Assembly (NCBI RefSeq): GCF_001686985.1
Contig: NZ_CP015318.1
Location: 5,888,001 to 5,952,000, forward strand
Length of the DNA stretch: 64,000 nt
Direction of reading: 5' to 3'
Source of the DNA: Mesorhizobium amorphae CCNWGS0123
Lineage (GTDB): Bacteria > Pseudomonadota > Alphaproteobacteria > Rhizobiales > Rhizobiaceae
Shown here: positions 33,555-42,185 of the stretch, one piece after another
Layout: the number at the start of each line of letters is the position of its first letter
Numbering within the stretch: the first letter of the stretch is position 1
The notes under the pieces: model-generated
What the model saw: only the letters and a program-made list of their open reading frames with translations
Databases searched by the model: none
Told to the model about the DNA's origin: nothing
Translations under genes and position numbers: made by a program

Positions 33555-34316
33555 TCACCCGCGCCCGACGAACGGCATCTTGGTCGCCATAACGGTCATG
33601 AACAGCACGTTGGCGTCGAGCGGCAGGCTCGCCATGTGGACCACGGCATCGGCGACCCGCTCGACATCCATCACCGCTTCGGCGGCGATCGAGCCGTTGG
33701 CCTGCGGCACGCCGACCGTCATCGCTTGCGCCATGTCGGTCAGCGCGTTGCCGATGTCAATCTGGCCGCAGGCGATGTCATAGGGCCTTCCGTCCAGCGC
33801 CAGCGTCTTGGTCAGCCCGGTGATGGCATGCTTGGTCGCGGTATAAGGCACCGAGCCAGGCCGCGGCGCATAGGCCGACACCGAGCCGTTGTTGATGATG
33901 CGGCCACCCATCGGCTGCTGCCGGCGCATGGCGCCGAAGGCAGCGCGCGCGCACAGGAACGAGCCGGTGAGATTGACGCCGACGATATCGGTCCACACCT
34001 CGACCGGGATCTCGTCGATCAACGTCGACTTGTAGCCCATGCCGGCATTGTTGAAGAGCAGGTCGACACGGCCGAAGGCCTCCAGCACCGTCTCGAAGAG
34101 ATCATCGACCTGGTCGGCCTTGCTGATGTCGCAGGCAACCGCCAGCGCCTTGACGTCCGTCTTCCCGGCCTCAGCGATCGCCTCCTCCAACACCGCCTTG
34201 CGGCGGCCGCAGAACACCGTGTTCCAGCCCGCCTTGAGCAGTGCCGTGGCAACACTCTTGCCGATGCCCGTGCCGGCTCCGGTGACGATGGCGGTTTTCT
34301 CTGTGATGGCTGTCAT
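33555..34316 (-). CDS. Short-chain dehydrogenase/reductase
   Basis: A 253-residue classical SDR: TGAGTGIGKSVA cofactor loop, NNAG, catalytic Ser in NNGSVSAYAP and YTATK. The acidic or basic residue after beta-2 (CGRRKAVLEEA) suggests NADP(H). Substrate unknown. Converges with the aminotransferase gene with only 12 bp between stops. Confidence 0.9.
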   Translation of the reverse strand: MTAITEKTAIVTGAGTGIGKSVATALLKAGWNTVFCGRRKAVLEEAIAEAGKTDVKALAVACDISKADQVDDLFETVLEAFGRVDLLFNNAGMGYKSTLIDEIPVEVWTDIVGVNLTGSFLCARAAFGAMRRQQPMGGRIINNGSVSAYAPRPGSVPYTATKHAITGLTKTLALDGRPYDIACGQIDIGNALTDMAQAMTVGVPQANGSIAAEAVMDVERVADAVVHMASLPLDANVLFMTVMATKMPFVGRG

Positions 34317-34403
34317 CGCCGTCCTCCCTGATCATGGCTGGAAGAACATGTGCCATCGCAAATGACGGCTCCCATGGCAAGCCGAACCATTCGTGATCGG
34401 TTC

Positions 34404-34433
34404 AACAAAAAGGGCGGTCATTGGCGACCGCCC
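34404..34433 (-). terminator. Rho-independent terminator of the DUF533 gene
   Basis: GGGCGGTC / GACCGCCC with a 6-nt loop. Read leftward the stem is followed by TTTTTGTTG, a good U-tract. It lies 124 bp after the DUF533 stop. Confidence 0.8.
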
Positions 34434-34557
34434 CTGATCTGAACCGGGCTTGGGAGGAGGAGAAGCCGGTCCGACTGCTAGAATGATGCGCTTGCTCGGT
34501 TAACGAGGCACTAACGCAATGGTGCCCACCTCGGCGGCCAGCAGTGCTCGCCCGAAC

Positions 34558-35289
34558 CTACCAGCGCGGATTGGGCGAAGTACCAGCCGGCACCTTCGCC
34601 GCCGACACCGTCGCCTCGACATGATCGACCAGCGCGTCCGGCAGGCCGAGACGTCCGGCGAGCAGGTCGAGATAACCGCGTTCGGCGCGCGTGTCGGGAT
34701 CGATGGTGAGGCGCGAGGCCGTGTAGAGTTCGAGCTTCTGCGCATCGGTCTTGGCGCCGGCGACCAGCGTATCGAGGTCGAGCGGGCTTTCGAGTTCCGC
34801 CATCAGGAATTGCTCCGCTTCCGTGCCGATGCCGGCGAGGCTGAGCTTGCCGGCGATCTTCTGGCGTTCTTCGTCGTCGACATGGCCGTCGGCTTTCGCC
34901 GCCGAGATCATCGCGCGCACCAGCGTCAGCGTGAATTCGTCCTCGCCTTGCGGCGCCTGTGACGGATGGAAAGCGGTGTCGGCGGGCGGCGGCAGCAATT
35001 CCGGCTCGCCGGCGGCGGGCGTTTGCGCCGGCGCGTTACCGGCCTTGTAGTTCTGGTAAGCCTTGTAGGCGAGGCCGCCAATGGCGGCCAGTCCGCCGAG
35101 CTTCACGGCCGTTCCGGTGACCTGCCGGCCGGCACCGGTTCCAAGCAGCACCGCGGCCAGCGCGCCGGCTGCCAGCGGATTGTCCTTGGCCATCTGCACG
35201 GCCTGCCCCGCCTTGTCGCGGACGGTGCCGCTTGTGCCGGGGATTTGCGAGCCCAGCAGATCGTCGAGGAGCTTCTTGGGATCGAACAT
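34558..35289 (-). CDS. DUF533 / TerB-like protein
   Basis: A 243-residue protein. The N-terminus is a Gly/Ala-rich segment with a probable membrane-associating helix (NPLAAGALAAVLLGTGAG). The C-terminal half is a TerB-like helical bundle (LVRAMISAAKADGHVDDEER, then SRLTIDPDTRAERGYLDLLA), containing the paired acidic motifs of the tellurite-resistance TerB fold. DUF533 proteins are inner-membrane associated with unknown function. Single gene, own terminator. Confidence 0.85.
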   Translation of the reverse strand: MFDPKKLLDDLLGSQIPGTSGTVRDKAGQAVQMAKDNPLAAGALAAVLLGTGAGRQVTGTAVKLGGLAAIGGLAYKAYQNYKAGNAPAQTPAAGEPELLPPPADTAFHPSQAPQGEDEFTLTLVRAMISAAKADGHVDDEERQKIAGKLSLAGIGTEAEQFLMAELESPLDLDTLVAGAKTDAQKLELYTASRLTIDPDTRAERGYLDLLAGRLGLPDALVDHVEATVSAAKVPAGTSPNPRW

Positions 35290-35483
35290 CAGTGCCTCCA
35301 GAATTTGCCCGGCCGAACGGGCAGGTTTCGAACGTCGAAGAGGTAGGGCCCGCACATTGACATTACAATGACGAGTGGTCGCTTTGTTGAAATGCCGGCA
35401 GCGGCGCAAATTGAAACCGGCGTGTCGAAACCGGCCCCGGCCTCGGCTAGTGTTCCGGCCTGTCGACGAGGGAGGAGTTTGCC

Positions 35484-35846
35484 GTGACCGTTGAACCAGA
35501 CCACGCGCCGGCGCAGGATCCGCAGGATCTGGAGCGCCTTTTGATCGCCCGCCAATGGGTGGGCGACATTGACGGGATGGTGGCGCTGTTCGAACCCAAC
35601 GCCGTTGTCGACAGCGGCGAAGGTCAGTTGACGCGTGGCCGGGAGGCAATCCGAACGCTCTTCGTGGAGATCACCGCGACAGGCCGGAAATTCGCCACCG
35701 GAGAGCAGCGCCCTGCCCTGATCAATGGCAACCTGGCGCTCACCTCAACCAAGCTGCCTGACGGGAGCATAACCACCGAGGTCGCCCGCCGGCAGGACGA
35801 TGGCACTTGGCTTTGGGTTATCGACCGCTACTCCGTCGCGTGGTGA
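35484..35846 (+). CDS. SnoaL-like/NTF2-fold protein (GTG start)
   Basis: A 120-residue NTF2-like domain: LERLLIARQWVGDIDGMVALFEPNAVVDSG, then a basic middle and the C-terminal DDGTWLWVIDRYSVAW, the pattern of SnoaL-like/DUF4440 proteins. GTG is preceded by GGGAGGAG, a strong ribosome site. Members are small polyketide cyclases, isomerases or binding proteins; the role here is unknown. It converges with the trhO gene. Confidence 0.8.
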   Translation: MTVEPDHAPAQDPQDLERLLIARQWVGDIDGMVALFEPNAVVDSGEGQLTRGREAIRTLFVEITATGRKFATGEQRPALINGNLALTSTKLPDGSITTEVARRQDDGTWLWVIDRYSVAW

Positions 35847-35881
35847 TACAGCCCAAGCCGGCAACAGTTGTTACACAGGTG

Positions 35882-36811
35882 CTATCCGCCGATATGCGGA
35901 CCGTCACCACGCGCCTCAGCCAGTTCGACCTGGCGCTGGCGCTCGGCGTAGCGGGCGCGATCCTCATCCGAGCGCGCATCGAAGCAATGCGGGCATGAGA
36001 TGCCCGCGACATAGTTCGGCGACAGCAGGTCCTCCGCGATAAGCGGATGCCGGCAGGCGCGGCAGAGCTCAGCCTCGCCCTCGGCGAGGCCATGCGATAC
36101 CGAGACACGCTCGTCGAAGACGAAGCATTCGCCTTGCCACAGGCTCTCCTCGGCTGGCACCTCTTCGAGATATTTGAGGATGCCGCCCTTGAGGTGGAAC
36201 ACGTCCTCGAAGCCGAGCGACTTCACATAGGCCGTCGCCTTCTCGCAGCGTATGCCGCCGGTGCAGAACATGGCGACCTTGCGCCCTTCCAGCTCTTCCC
36301 GATGCTTTTCCACCCAGGCCGGGAATTCGCGAAAGCTCGATGTCGCCGGATCGACGGCGCCCTTGAAGGTGCCGATCGACACTTCGTAGGCATTGCGCGT
36401 ATCGATGACGACGGTGTCGGCGTTCGAGATCAGCGCGTTCCAGTCGGCCGGCGCGACATAGGTGCCGGCACTCGCTGCCGGGTCTATATCCTCAACGCCC
36501 ATGGTGACGATCTCACGCTTCAGCCGCACCTTCATGCGGTGGAAAGGCATACTGGCGGAGCTGCTGTATTTGACCTCAAGGCCGGCGAGGCCTTCGATCG
36601 ATTGCAGATGATCGATCAGCGCGGCGATATCGGCCTCGCTGCCGGCAACCGTGCCGTTGATGCCCTCATGCGCAAGCAGCAGCGTGCCCTTGATGCCGCG
36701 TCCGCAGCAGAAGGCGGCGAGCGGCGCACGCAGCGCCTCGAAGCCGTCGAGCCGGGCAAAACGGTAGAGCGCGGCGACGCGAACAGGTTGATCGTGGGTG
36801 GACCTTGTCAT
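35882..36811 (-). CDS. trhO: tRNA U34 oxygenase TrhO (rhodanese-like, YceA/UPF0176)
   Basis: A 309-residue UPF0176 protein. N-terminal ABM-like domain ([37 protein letters not shown]), then a rhodanese domain with the catalytic Cys in [20 protein letters not shown] and [20 protein letters not shown]-terminal zinc-finger-like pair follows (CRACRHPL and CPHCF). TrhO makes 5-hydroxyuridine at the wobble base of several tRNAs. The ATG (MTRSTH) was chosen over an earlier in-frame start because it opens the conserved part. Confidence 0.9.
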   Translation of the reverse strand: MTRSTHDQPVRVAALYRFARLDGFEALRAPLAAFCCGRGIKGTLLLAHEGINGTVAGSEADIAALIDHLQSIEGLAGLEVKYSSSASMPFHRMKVRLKREIVTMGVEDIDPAASAGTYVAPADWNALISNADTVVIDTRNAYEVSIGTFKGAVDPATSSFREFPAWVEKHREELEGRKVAMFCTGGIRCEKATAYVKSLGFEDVFHLKGGILKYLEEVPAEESLWQGECFVFDERVSVSHGLAEGEAELCRACRHPLIAEDLLSPNYVAGISCPHCFDARSDEDRARYAERQRQVELAEARGDGPHIGG

Positions 36812-36982
36812 CGCCAAGCCACTAAACTCTGCTGAAAGCCAATTCAAGGCAGAGCGAATAGGACAGCCTTGAGCGTTGCAAGCGGGCCGGTGCGCGTGAC
36901 ATCGCGACACGCCTCGTTTCGTGGACTCGGAATCTGCCTTCTGCTAATCGGTTGAAATCATCGATACCGGAGAGACAAGCGA

Positions 36983-37621
36983 ATGCCCAGCAAGACCGAA
37001 AAGCTCCTGTCGCTCCTCAATGGCCAGCCGGTCATCCCGGTGCTGAAGATCGCCGACGTCAAGGACGCCGTGCCGCTGGCACGTGCACTCACCGCAGGCG
37101 GCCTGCCGGCGATCGAGATCACGCTCAGGACCGCCGACGCACTGGAAGCGATCCGCCGCGTGGCCGGCGAAGTCGAGGGGGCCGTCGTCGGCGCCGGCAC
37201 CATCCTGGATGCAAAACAATTCGACGAGGCGGCGGCCGCCGGCTCGAAATTCATCGTCAGCCCCGGCATCACGAACCAGCTTCTGGCGGCGGCAAAGGAC
37301 AGTGCCGTGCCGCTGTTGCCCGGAGCCATCACGCCCGGCGAGATCATGGCCGCGCGCGAAGCCGGCTTGCGCTTCCTGAAATTCTTCCCGGCCGAACAGT
37401 CCGGCGGCATCGCCTCGCTGAAAGCCTTCGCCTCGCCGCTCACCGACGTGAAATTCTGCCCGACCGGCGGCATCACCGGCAAGAACGCCGCCGACTATCT
37501 CGCTTTGCCCAATGTCATCTGCGTCGGCGGCTCCTGGGTGGCGCCGGACGATTTGGTCAAGGCCGGCAAGTGGGACGAGATCGAAGCCCTTGCGCGTGCG
37601 GCGAGCAAGCTCGGCCGATAA
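36983..37621 (+). CDS. eda: 2-dehydro-3-deoxy-phosphogluconate (KDPG) aldolase
   Basis: A 212-residue class I aldolase. Catalytic Glu in PAIEITLRT and Schiff-base Lys in RFLKFFPAE are both present, as are GAGTILD, SPGITNQL and CPTGGIT. It cleaves KDPG to pyruvate and glyceraldehyde 3-phosphate, the final step of the Entner-Doudoroff pathway. No edd lies beside it, common in rhizobia, where the pathway genes can be scattered. Confidence 0.93.
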   Translation: MPSKTEKLLSLLNGQPVIPVLKIADVKDAVPLARALTAGGLPAIEITLRTADALEAIRRVAGEVEGAVVGAGTILDAKQFDEAAAAGSKFIVSPGITNQLLAAAKDSAVPLLPGAITPGEIMAAREAGLRFLKFFPAEQSGGIASLKAFASPLTDVKFCPTGGITGKNAADYLALPNVICVGGSWVAPDDLVKAGKWDEIEALARAASKLGR

Positions 37622-37639
37622 CGCTCTTCTCCCGAAAGA

Positions 37640-37683
37640 ATGGAAAAACCCGGCCGGCTTGCGCCCACCGGGGTCAGGGTTTC
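37640..37683 (-). terminator. Imperfect terminator between eda and the small His-rich gene
   Basis: Arms AAACCC / GGGTTT with partly paired CCGG inner segments. Read leftward it is followed by TTTTTCC. The stem is imperfect, and it may serve both convergent genes. Confidence 0.45.
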
Positions 37684-37698
37684 CCGCCGCGAACGGGA

Positions 37699-37875
37699 TC
37701 AGTGGCAGACTTTGACCTTTTCAACGACCTTGTGGTGATGCACCCAGTGCGTGACCAGTTTGGTCCTGCAGTGATGCTTGCCGGTCTTGATGATCACCGT
37801 CTCGGCCTGCGTGGGTGCGACAGCCGCGGAAACGGCAGCCAGAGCCAGCACTGATGCGAATAGAATGTTCTTCAT
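37699..37875 (-). CDS. 58-residue secreted His/Lys-rich peptide
   Basis: A 58-codon gene beginning ATG (MKNILF) with a signal peptide MKNILFASVLALAAVSAAVA, cleaved after TQA. The mature ~34 residues are dense in His and Lys with two Cys: IIKTGKHHCRTKLVTHWV then HHHKVVEKVKVCH. It is shorter than most annotation cutoffs. Two Cys and six His in so short a peptide suggest metal binding or a disulfide. No family recognised. A coding reading is supported by the signal peptide and its clean stop; expression is unproven. Confidence 0.65.
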   Translation of the reverse strand: MKNILFASVLALAAVSAAVAPTQAETVIIKTGKHHCRTKLVTHWVHHHKVVEKVKVCH

Positions 37876-38009
37876 GAGTATCCCCGAGGTTGGAACGCAC
37901 GCATTCTAACCCGGAGAAGAGTGTGCCGTTCCGCCATCACGAGAAGTTTTGTCCGCCGTGATCTTGCCGGTTCGGCCTCAGTCAGCCCTGGGTGATTGCT
38001 GTTGCCGGC

Positions 38010-38083
38010 TGGTTCCCGCTCATGGGCTCGAACCACGATTCACGCCTTCAAAGGGCGCTGTCCTACCATTAGACGAAGCGGGA
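38010..38083 (-). tRNA. tRNA-Gln (anticodon UUG)
   Basis: A complete cloverleaf on the minus strand. Acceptor TCCCGCT pairs with AGCGGGA, discriminator A and an encoded CCA follow. D-arm GTCTAATGGTAGGAC, anticodon stem GCGCC / GGCGT with loop CTTTGAA (anticodon TTG), and T-arm CGTGG TTCGAGC CCATG. The U1-A72 pair is the usual mark of bacterial tRNA-Gln. The body resembles tRNA-Glu, compatible with the GluRS plus GatCAB route used by alphaproteobacteria. Confidence 0.9.
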
Positions 38084-38174
38084 TGAATGGTGCCTGCTGG
38101 TTAGCATCTCGATGCAGCGAAAGCCAGCGTGAGGCCGTGGCGTTCTCCCTATTTGCAACAACAGGTCGCACCCC

Positions 38175-38213
38175 GAAAAAGCGAAGGCCGCGCCGGTTGC
38201 CTGGCGCGGCTTT
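38175..38213 (-). terminator. Rho-independent terminator of the DUF882 gene
   Basis: GCCGCGCC / GGCGCGGC with an 8-nt loop, A/T pairs extending the stem. On the minus strand it is followed by TTCGCTTTTTCGGG, an acceptable U-tract. It lies 20 bp after the DUF882 stop. Confidence 0.75.
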
Positions 38214-38232
38214 AGTTGGTTTGATCGATCCG

Positions 38233-40104
38233 CTACTTGGTCTGGAAGCGAGCGACCGAAAGGAACGTGACCGCGTTGCCGGTGAAGCGGTTGGGATCCA
38301 CCGTCTCGCTGTCCGGCTGGAAGCCGGCCGTATAGACCTCGCTCGGCGGCGTATGCACGATGTTGTAGGCATAGCGCGGCGCTGTCGTCGAGCTGGAAAC
38401 GGTGGCGACGTATTCGTTGCTGTTCAGCGCCCAGCGCGCCGCCTGCGGCGCGGCTGCAACCACCACCGCCTTCGGGCCGGGCTTCAGGTCGCGAGCGGTG
38501 GCCCTGGCTTCCTTGCGCGTCGTCTTCACGCCAGCGCCGATCGCCAGTGCGGGATCGGTGCCGGCGGGACGGGCAACAATGGCATCACGCGGCGATGCCG
38601 CATCGACACCGGCCGGATCGTTGAACGCCGAACGCGGCTCGGAGAGCGAGGCGACCTGATAGTCGCCGCCGGCAGCGGCATCGCTCGTTGCGCTGACCCG
38701 TTCGAGAACCGCCTTGACCTCATCCTGCCCGACCTGATCCGGCCCGACCTGATCCGGCTTGACCTCATCCGGACGCGCGGATGGCAGAACTGAGAATGCG
38801 TCGGTCGCGGTCGTGTTGTGTTGTGCCGTATCGGCCAGTGCCAGCAGAACGTTCTTGTCCTGCGGTGCGAGATCGGCCGGCAGGTCCGGACGCCAGGACG
38901 GCAGCGGAATGTTGTTGACCGCAACCTGTGCCGGGTCGGCGGCAGTCGCATTGGCATCGGTTGCATTGGCCGGGTCGGTCATGCCGAACGGAACATTGAC
39001 CGGCGCATGCGCAGTTGCAACCGCCTGCTCGGTGCTGGCGGTGGTTTCCGCCGTGCCGAACGGAACGTTTTCAGGTGTCTGCGCACCAACGTCGGCCTTC
39101 GGACGCGGGGCGAAGTCAGGCAGCGGGATCTCCTTGGCCGGCAGCGCCGCGATGATCGTCTCGGGCGTATCCTGCTGCTGCTCCGGTTCGACTGCATTCT
39201 CGTCGGCAAGCTGCGGGATGTTGGCGCGCTGCGCATCCTTCGGCGACACGATGGCTATGCCAGGCAAGTTGCTCGGCTTGGCGCTCGCCGCCGGCTTTGC
39301 GGTCTTCGGCTTGGGCGAGGGCGCCGCGCTCGCCACATCGGCACTGTCGTCGGCCTCGTCGTCGCCGCCACCAAAGAAAGCAGAAAGGAAGCCACCGGAT
39401 TTCTTGTAACCGCCGCCGGCGCTGGCCAGTTCGATGGCGGGAGAGCCGGAGCCCTTGCGCGCCTTGTAGGAGGCCAAGGCCTGCTGATAGCCAGGCAGCG
39501 GCTTGCCATCGCTCGGCACATGCAGCGTCTTGCCGTTGGGGAATACCCTGACGAGTTCCTGGCGGCTGATGCCCGGCCAGTGACGCACATTGCCGATATC
39601 CATGTGCACGAAGGGCGAGCCGGACGACGGATAATAGCCGACGCCGCCGCCTTGCATCCTCAAGCCGATGTCGCGCAGCTTCTTCAGCGGCACACCTGGA
39701 ATGTAGAAGTCCATAGCCTTGCCGAGCATGTGCTGGCTTTTCTCGGCAACGCCCCGGCTGCGGCTGCGCAGCATCGAGTTCGTCGATGGCGAGCGGTAAC
39801 CGCAGACCACCTGGATATAGTCGGTGGCACCACTCTGCCGATAGGCTTCCCACACCAGATCAAGCAGGCGCGGGTCCATCTTGGTCGGCTCGTTGCGGCG
39901 CCAGTCGCGCAGGATGATGTTGATCTTTCGCAAACCCTCCGGAACGTAGCGGCCATTTCGCTTGTAGACGATCTCGGCCTTTTCGTGCGTATGGAGGTGA
40001 TAAAGCTTCAGCGAGCGTGTATCGGCGCTTGCGCCGGTCGCGGCTGCGGACAGGAACGAAACAGCAAGGATCACCGCTGCCAGCCATCTCGGCCAGACGC
40101 TCAT
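38233..40104 (-). CDS. DUF882 / peptidase M15A-like exported protein with long repetitive tail
   Basis: A 623-residue secreted protein with a signal peptide (LAAVILAVSFLSAAATGASA). Residues about 25-220 form a DUF882 (YcbK-like, M15A) domain: VVCGYRSPSTNSMLR, SQHMLGKAMDFYI and VHMDIG supply the metal-binding His/Asp. The remaining ~400 residues are low-complexity with recurrent PLP-x-x-RP and VPFG motifs, and a run of D/Q-V-G-P-D repeats. DUF882 proteins are peptidoglycan L,D- or D,D-peptidases. The ATG (MSVWPRW) is preferred to a TTG 29 codons upstream, because the signal peptide starts there. Confidence 0.85.
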   Translation of the reverse strand: MSVWPRWLAAVILAVSFLSAAATGASADTRSLKLYHLHTHEKAEIVYKRNGRYVPEGLRKINIILRDWRRNEPTKMDPRLLDLVWEAYRQSGATDYIQVVCGYRSPSTNSMLRSRSRGVAEKSQHMLGKAMDFYIPGVPLKKLRDIGLRMQGGGVGYYPSSGSPFVHMDIGNVRHWPGISRQELVRVFPNGKTLHVPSDGKPLPGYQQALASYKARKGSGSPAIELASAGGGYKKSGGFLSAFFGGGDDEADDSADVASAAPSPKPKTAKPAASAKPSNLPGIAIVSPKDAQRANIPQLADENAVEPEQQQDTPETIIAALPAKEIPLPDFAPRPKADVGAQTPENVPFGTAETTASTEQAVATAHAPVNVPFGMTDPANATDANATAADPAQVAVNNIPLPSWRPDLPADLAPQDKNVLLALADTAQHNTTATDAFSVLPSARPDEVKPDQVGPDQVGQDEVKAVLERVSATSDAAAGGDYQVASLSEPRSAFNDPAGVDAASPRDAIVARPAGTDPALAIGAGVKTTRKEARATARDLKPGPKAVVVAAAPQAARWALNSNEYVATVSSSTTAPRYAYNIVHTPPSEVYTAGFQPDSETVDPNRFTGNAVTFLSVARFQTK

Positions 40105-40496
40105 GTGATAGTGCCGCCCGTCTTTGTGTCGTTCGACTTTGTTCAAATCAAAAGGCCTTGCAGGCTGCCGTTTGTCCCCGGATTTGCCCAAACGGATGCG
40201 TGGTTGATCACATCCGAATATCGATCCTAATGGTTAATCATCGCTTATTGAAGCCGAAATGCGGTAACACCGTGGCGATATCCCGTCAAAAATAATGCAC
40301 GGGGTTTCTTGGTAAACTGCTGGTTTAGATCATGATTCCGCCTCCGATCGAAACACGATCTGTTACCGCCAGCCTTAATGTGTGAACGGAGCCGCTCCGC
40401 GCCCGGCCCGCGCCATGCATGGTCGAAACCGTCGATCTTGTCGCGACAACTAAGGGTGCAAGCTGGCCCGGACCTTGCGGCACAAGGCCTTTCCCG
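40105..40496. other. Intergenic region upstream of the DUF882 gene
   Basis: About 390 bp, AT-rich near 40220-40340, with no convincing gene. It holds the DUF882 promoter and the end of the leftward sigma-54 regulator transcript. A weak stem (CCTTG / CAAGG) near 40474 is not a clear terminator. I see no recognisable RNA. Confidence 0.45.
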
Positions 40497-42041
40497 TCAG
40501 GAAGCGAGCCGTTCGATGCGGCCGCTTTCCGGGTCGATGCCGTATTCCTTGAGCTTCCTGTACAGCGTCGAGCGGCCAATGCCGAGACGGCGCGCGACCT
40601 CGCTCATCTGGCCGTTATAGTGATCGATCGCCAGCTTGATCATTTCAAGTTCGACATCGGCCAGCGCGCGCACATTGCCGCGCTCGTCCAGTGCCCTGAG
40701 CGTACCGAAACGCGGTTGCAGCCTGGTAGGCGGATCAGGTTCGCCGACCGCAAATCCTTCATCGGAGGCCGCAACACCGTTGGCGCGTGGCGAATCGTCA
40801 GAATCCGGGCCGGGACCGGGCATCGCGACCTCGGCATCGAGATTGACCGTGCCTTCCAGTTGCGCGCGGATCTGCGGGAATTCTTCTTCCGTCAGCACAT
40901 CGCCCTCGGCGAGCACCGAGGCCCTGAAGACGGCGTTTTCCAGTTGTCTGATGTTGCCCGGCCAGTCATAGGCCTCCAGCATGGCAAGCGCCTTGGCCGA
41001 AATGCCGTGCAGGCGACGGCGCGGATCGGCCGGCGCGACCTTCTCCATGAAGTGCTTGACCAGATAGGGAATGTCGTCGCGGCGGTCGCGCAGCGGCGGC
41101 ACGAAGATTGGATAGACGTTCAGCCGGTAGAACAGATCCTCGCGGAACTTGCCGTCCTTGACCTGCTGCAAGAGGTTGCGGTGCGTCGCCGAGATCAGCC
41201 TGATGTCGACCCTGACGGTTGAGCGGCCGCCGACCGGATCGACCTCGCCATCCTGGACGGCGCGCAGCAGCTTGACCTGCACGTCGAGCGGCAGGTCGCC
41301 GATCTCGTCGAGGAACAGCGTGCCCGAATGCGCCTCGACGAACTTGCCGGTGTGTTTTTCGGTGGCGCCGGTGAACGAGCCCTTCTCGTGGCCGAACAGG
41401 ATCGATTCGACCAGATTGTCGGGGATGGCACCGCAATTGACGGTGACGAAAGGTTTCGAGCGGCGGTCGCCGCTGCCCTGGATGGCGCGCGCCACCAGTT
41501 CCTTGCCGACGCCCGATTCGCCTTCGATCAGGATCGGGATGTTGGACGCCGCCGCCTTCTGGCCGAGGCGGATCACGCGGTCCATCGCCGGGCTGTGGGT
41601 GATCATGTCCTTGAAGGTCAGATGGCCGCCGCGCCGCCGCGACGTTCGCTTCATCTCGTCCTCGACCGCCTCGACTTTGAGCGCGTTGCCGATCGCTGTC
41701 TGCAGCCTGTCGGGAGAGGCCGGCTTGACCACGAAATCGAACGCGCCATGGCGCATCGCCGAAACGACGGTTTCGATGCCGCCCTGCGCGGTCTGCACGA
41801 TGACCGGCACATGGATGCCGCGCTCGCGCATCGCCTTGAGCACGCCGATACCGTCGAGGCCCGGCATGACCAGGTCGAGGATGACCACCGAGACCTCGCG
41901 TGCATTGGGCCCGTCGAGGACGCCGAGACCGGCTTCGCCGCCGTCGGCGACGATCGCGCCGTGGCCGAATTTCGTCACCGCCGCCTCGAGCAGCCTGCGC
42001 TGCACGGGATCGTCATCGACTATGAGTATGGAACCTGTCAT
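40497..42041 (-). CDS. Sigma-54-dependent response regulator (NtrC family)
   Basis: A 514-residue three-domain regulator. Receiver domain 1-120 with phospho-acceptor Asp56 (LDLVMPG) and DDD at 9-11. AAA+ domain with Walker A GESGVGKE, the sigma-54 contact loop GSFTGA (usually GAFTGA) and Walker B GTLFLDEIGDLPL. The C-terminal Fis-type helix-turn-helix reads MSEVARRLGIGRSTLYRKLKEYGI. No histidine kinase is adjacent, so it is an orphan here. The ATG (MTGSIL) begins the receiver; a longer frame exists. It diverges from the pepF gene. Confidence 0.92.
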   Translation of the reverse strand: MTGSILIVDDDPVQRRLLEAAVTKFGHGAIVADGGEAGLGVLDGPNAREVSVVILDLVMPGLDGIGVLKAMRERGIHVPVIVQTAQGGIETVVSAMRHGAFDFVVKPASPDRLQTAIGNALKVEAVEDEMKRTSRRRGGHLTFKDMITHSPAMDRVIRLGQKAAASNIPILIEGESGVGKELVARAIQGSGDRRSKPFVTVNCGAIPDNLVESILFGHEKGSFTGATEKHTGKFVEAHSGTLFLDEIGDLPLDVQVKLLRAVQDGEVDPVGGRSTVRVDIRLISATHRNLLQQVKDGKFREDLFYRLNVYPIFVPPLRDRRDDIPYLVKHFMEKVAPADPRRRLHGISAKALAMLEAYDWPGNIRQLENAVFRASVLAEGDVLTEEEFPQIRAQLEGTVNLDAEVAMPGPGPDSDDSPRANGVAASDEGFAVGEPDPPTRLQPRFGTLRALDERGNVRALADVELEMIKLAIDHYNGQMSEVARRLGIGRSTLYRKLKEYGIDPESGRIERLAS

Positions 42042-42185
42042 GACTGTCTTGGATGCCCGCCTGAGAAATTCCCCATGGATCATCTTGGCACAGGGTTCTA
42101 AACAAGGTTTCAAAAAACCCGGTGAACGAATTCCTTAGGATTTGACCGGCTTCTCCTTTCCCCTTGATTCCGGAAGGTATTGTTG

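Noticed and set aside
38010-38083. tRNA gene as a possible phage or island attachment site
   Set aside because: No integrase, no direct repeat of the tRNA 3' end and no mobile-element genes seen nearby.
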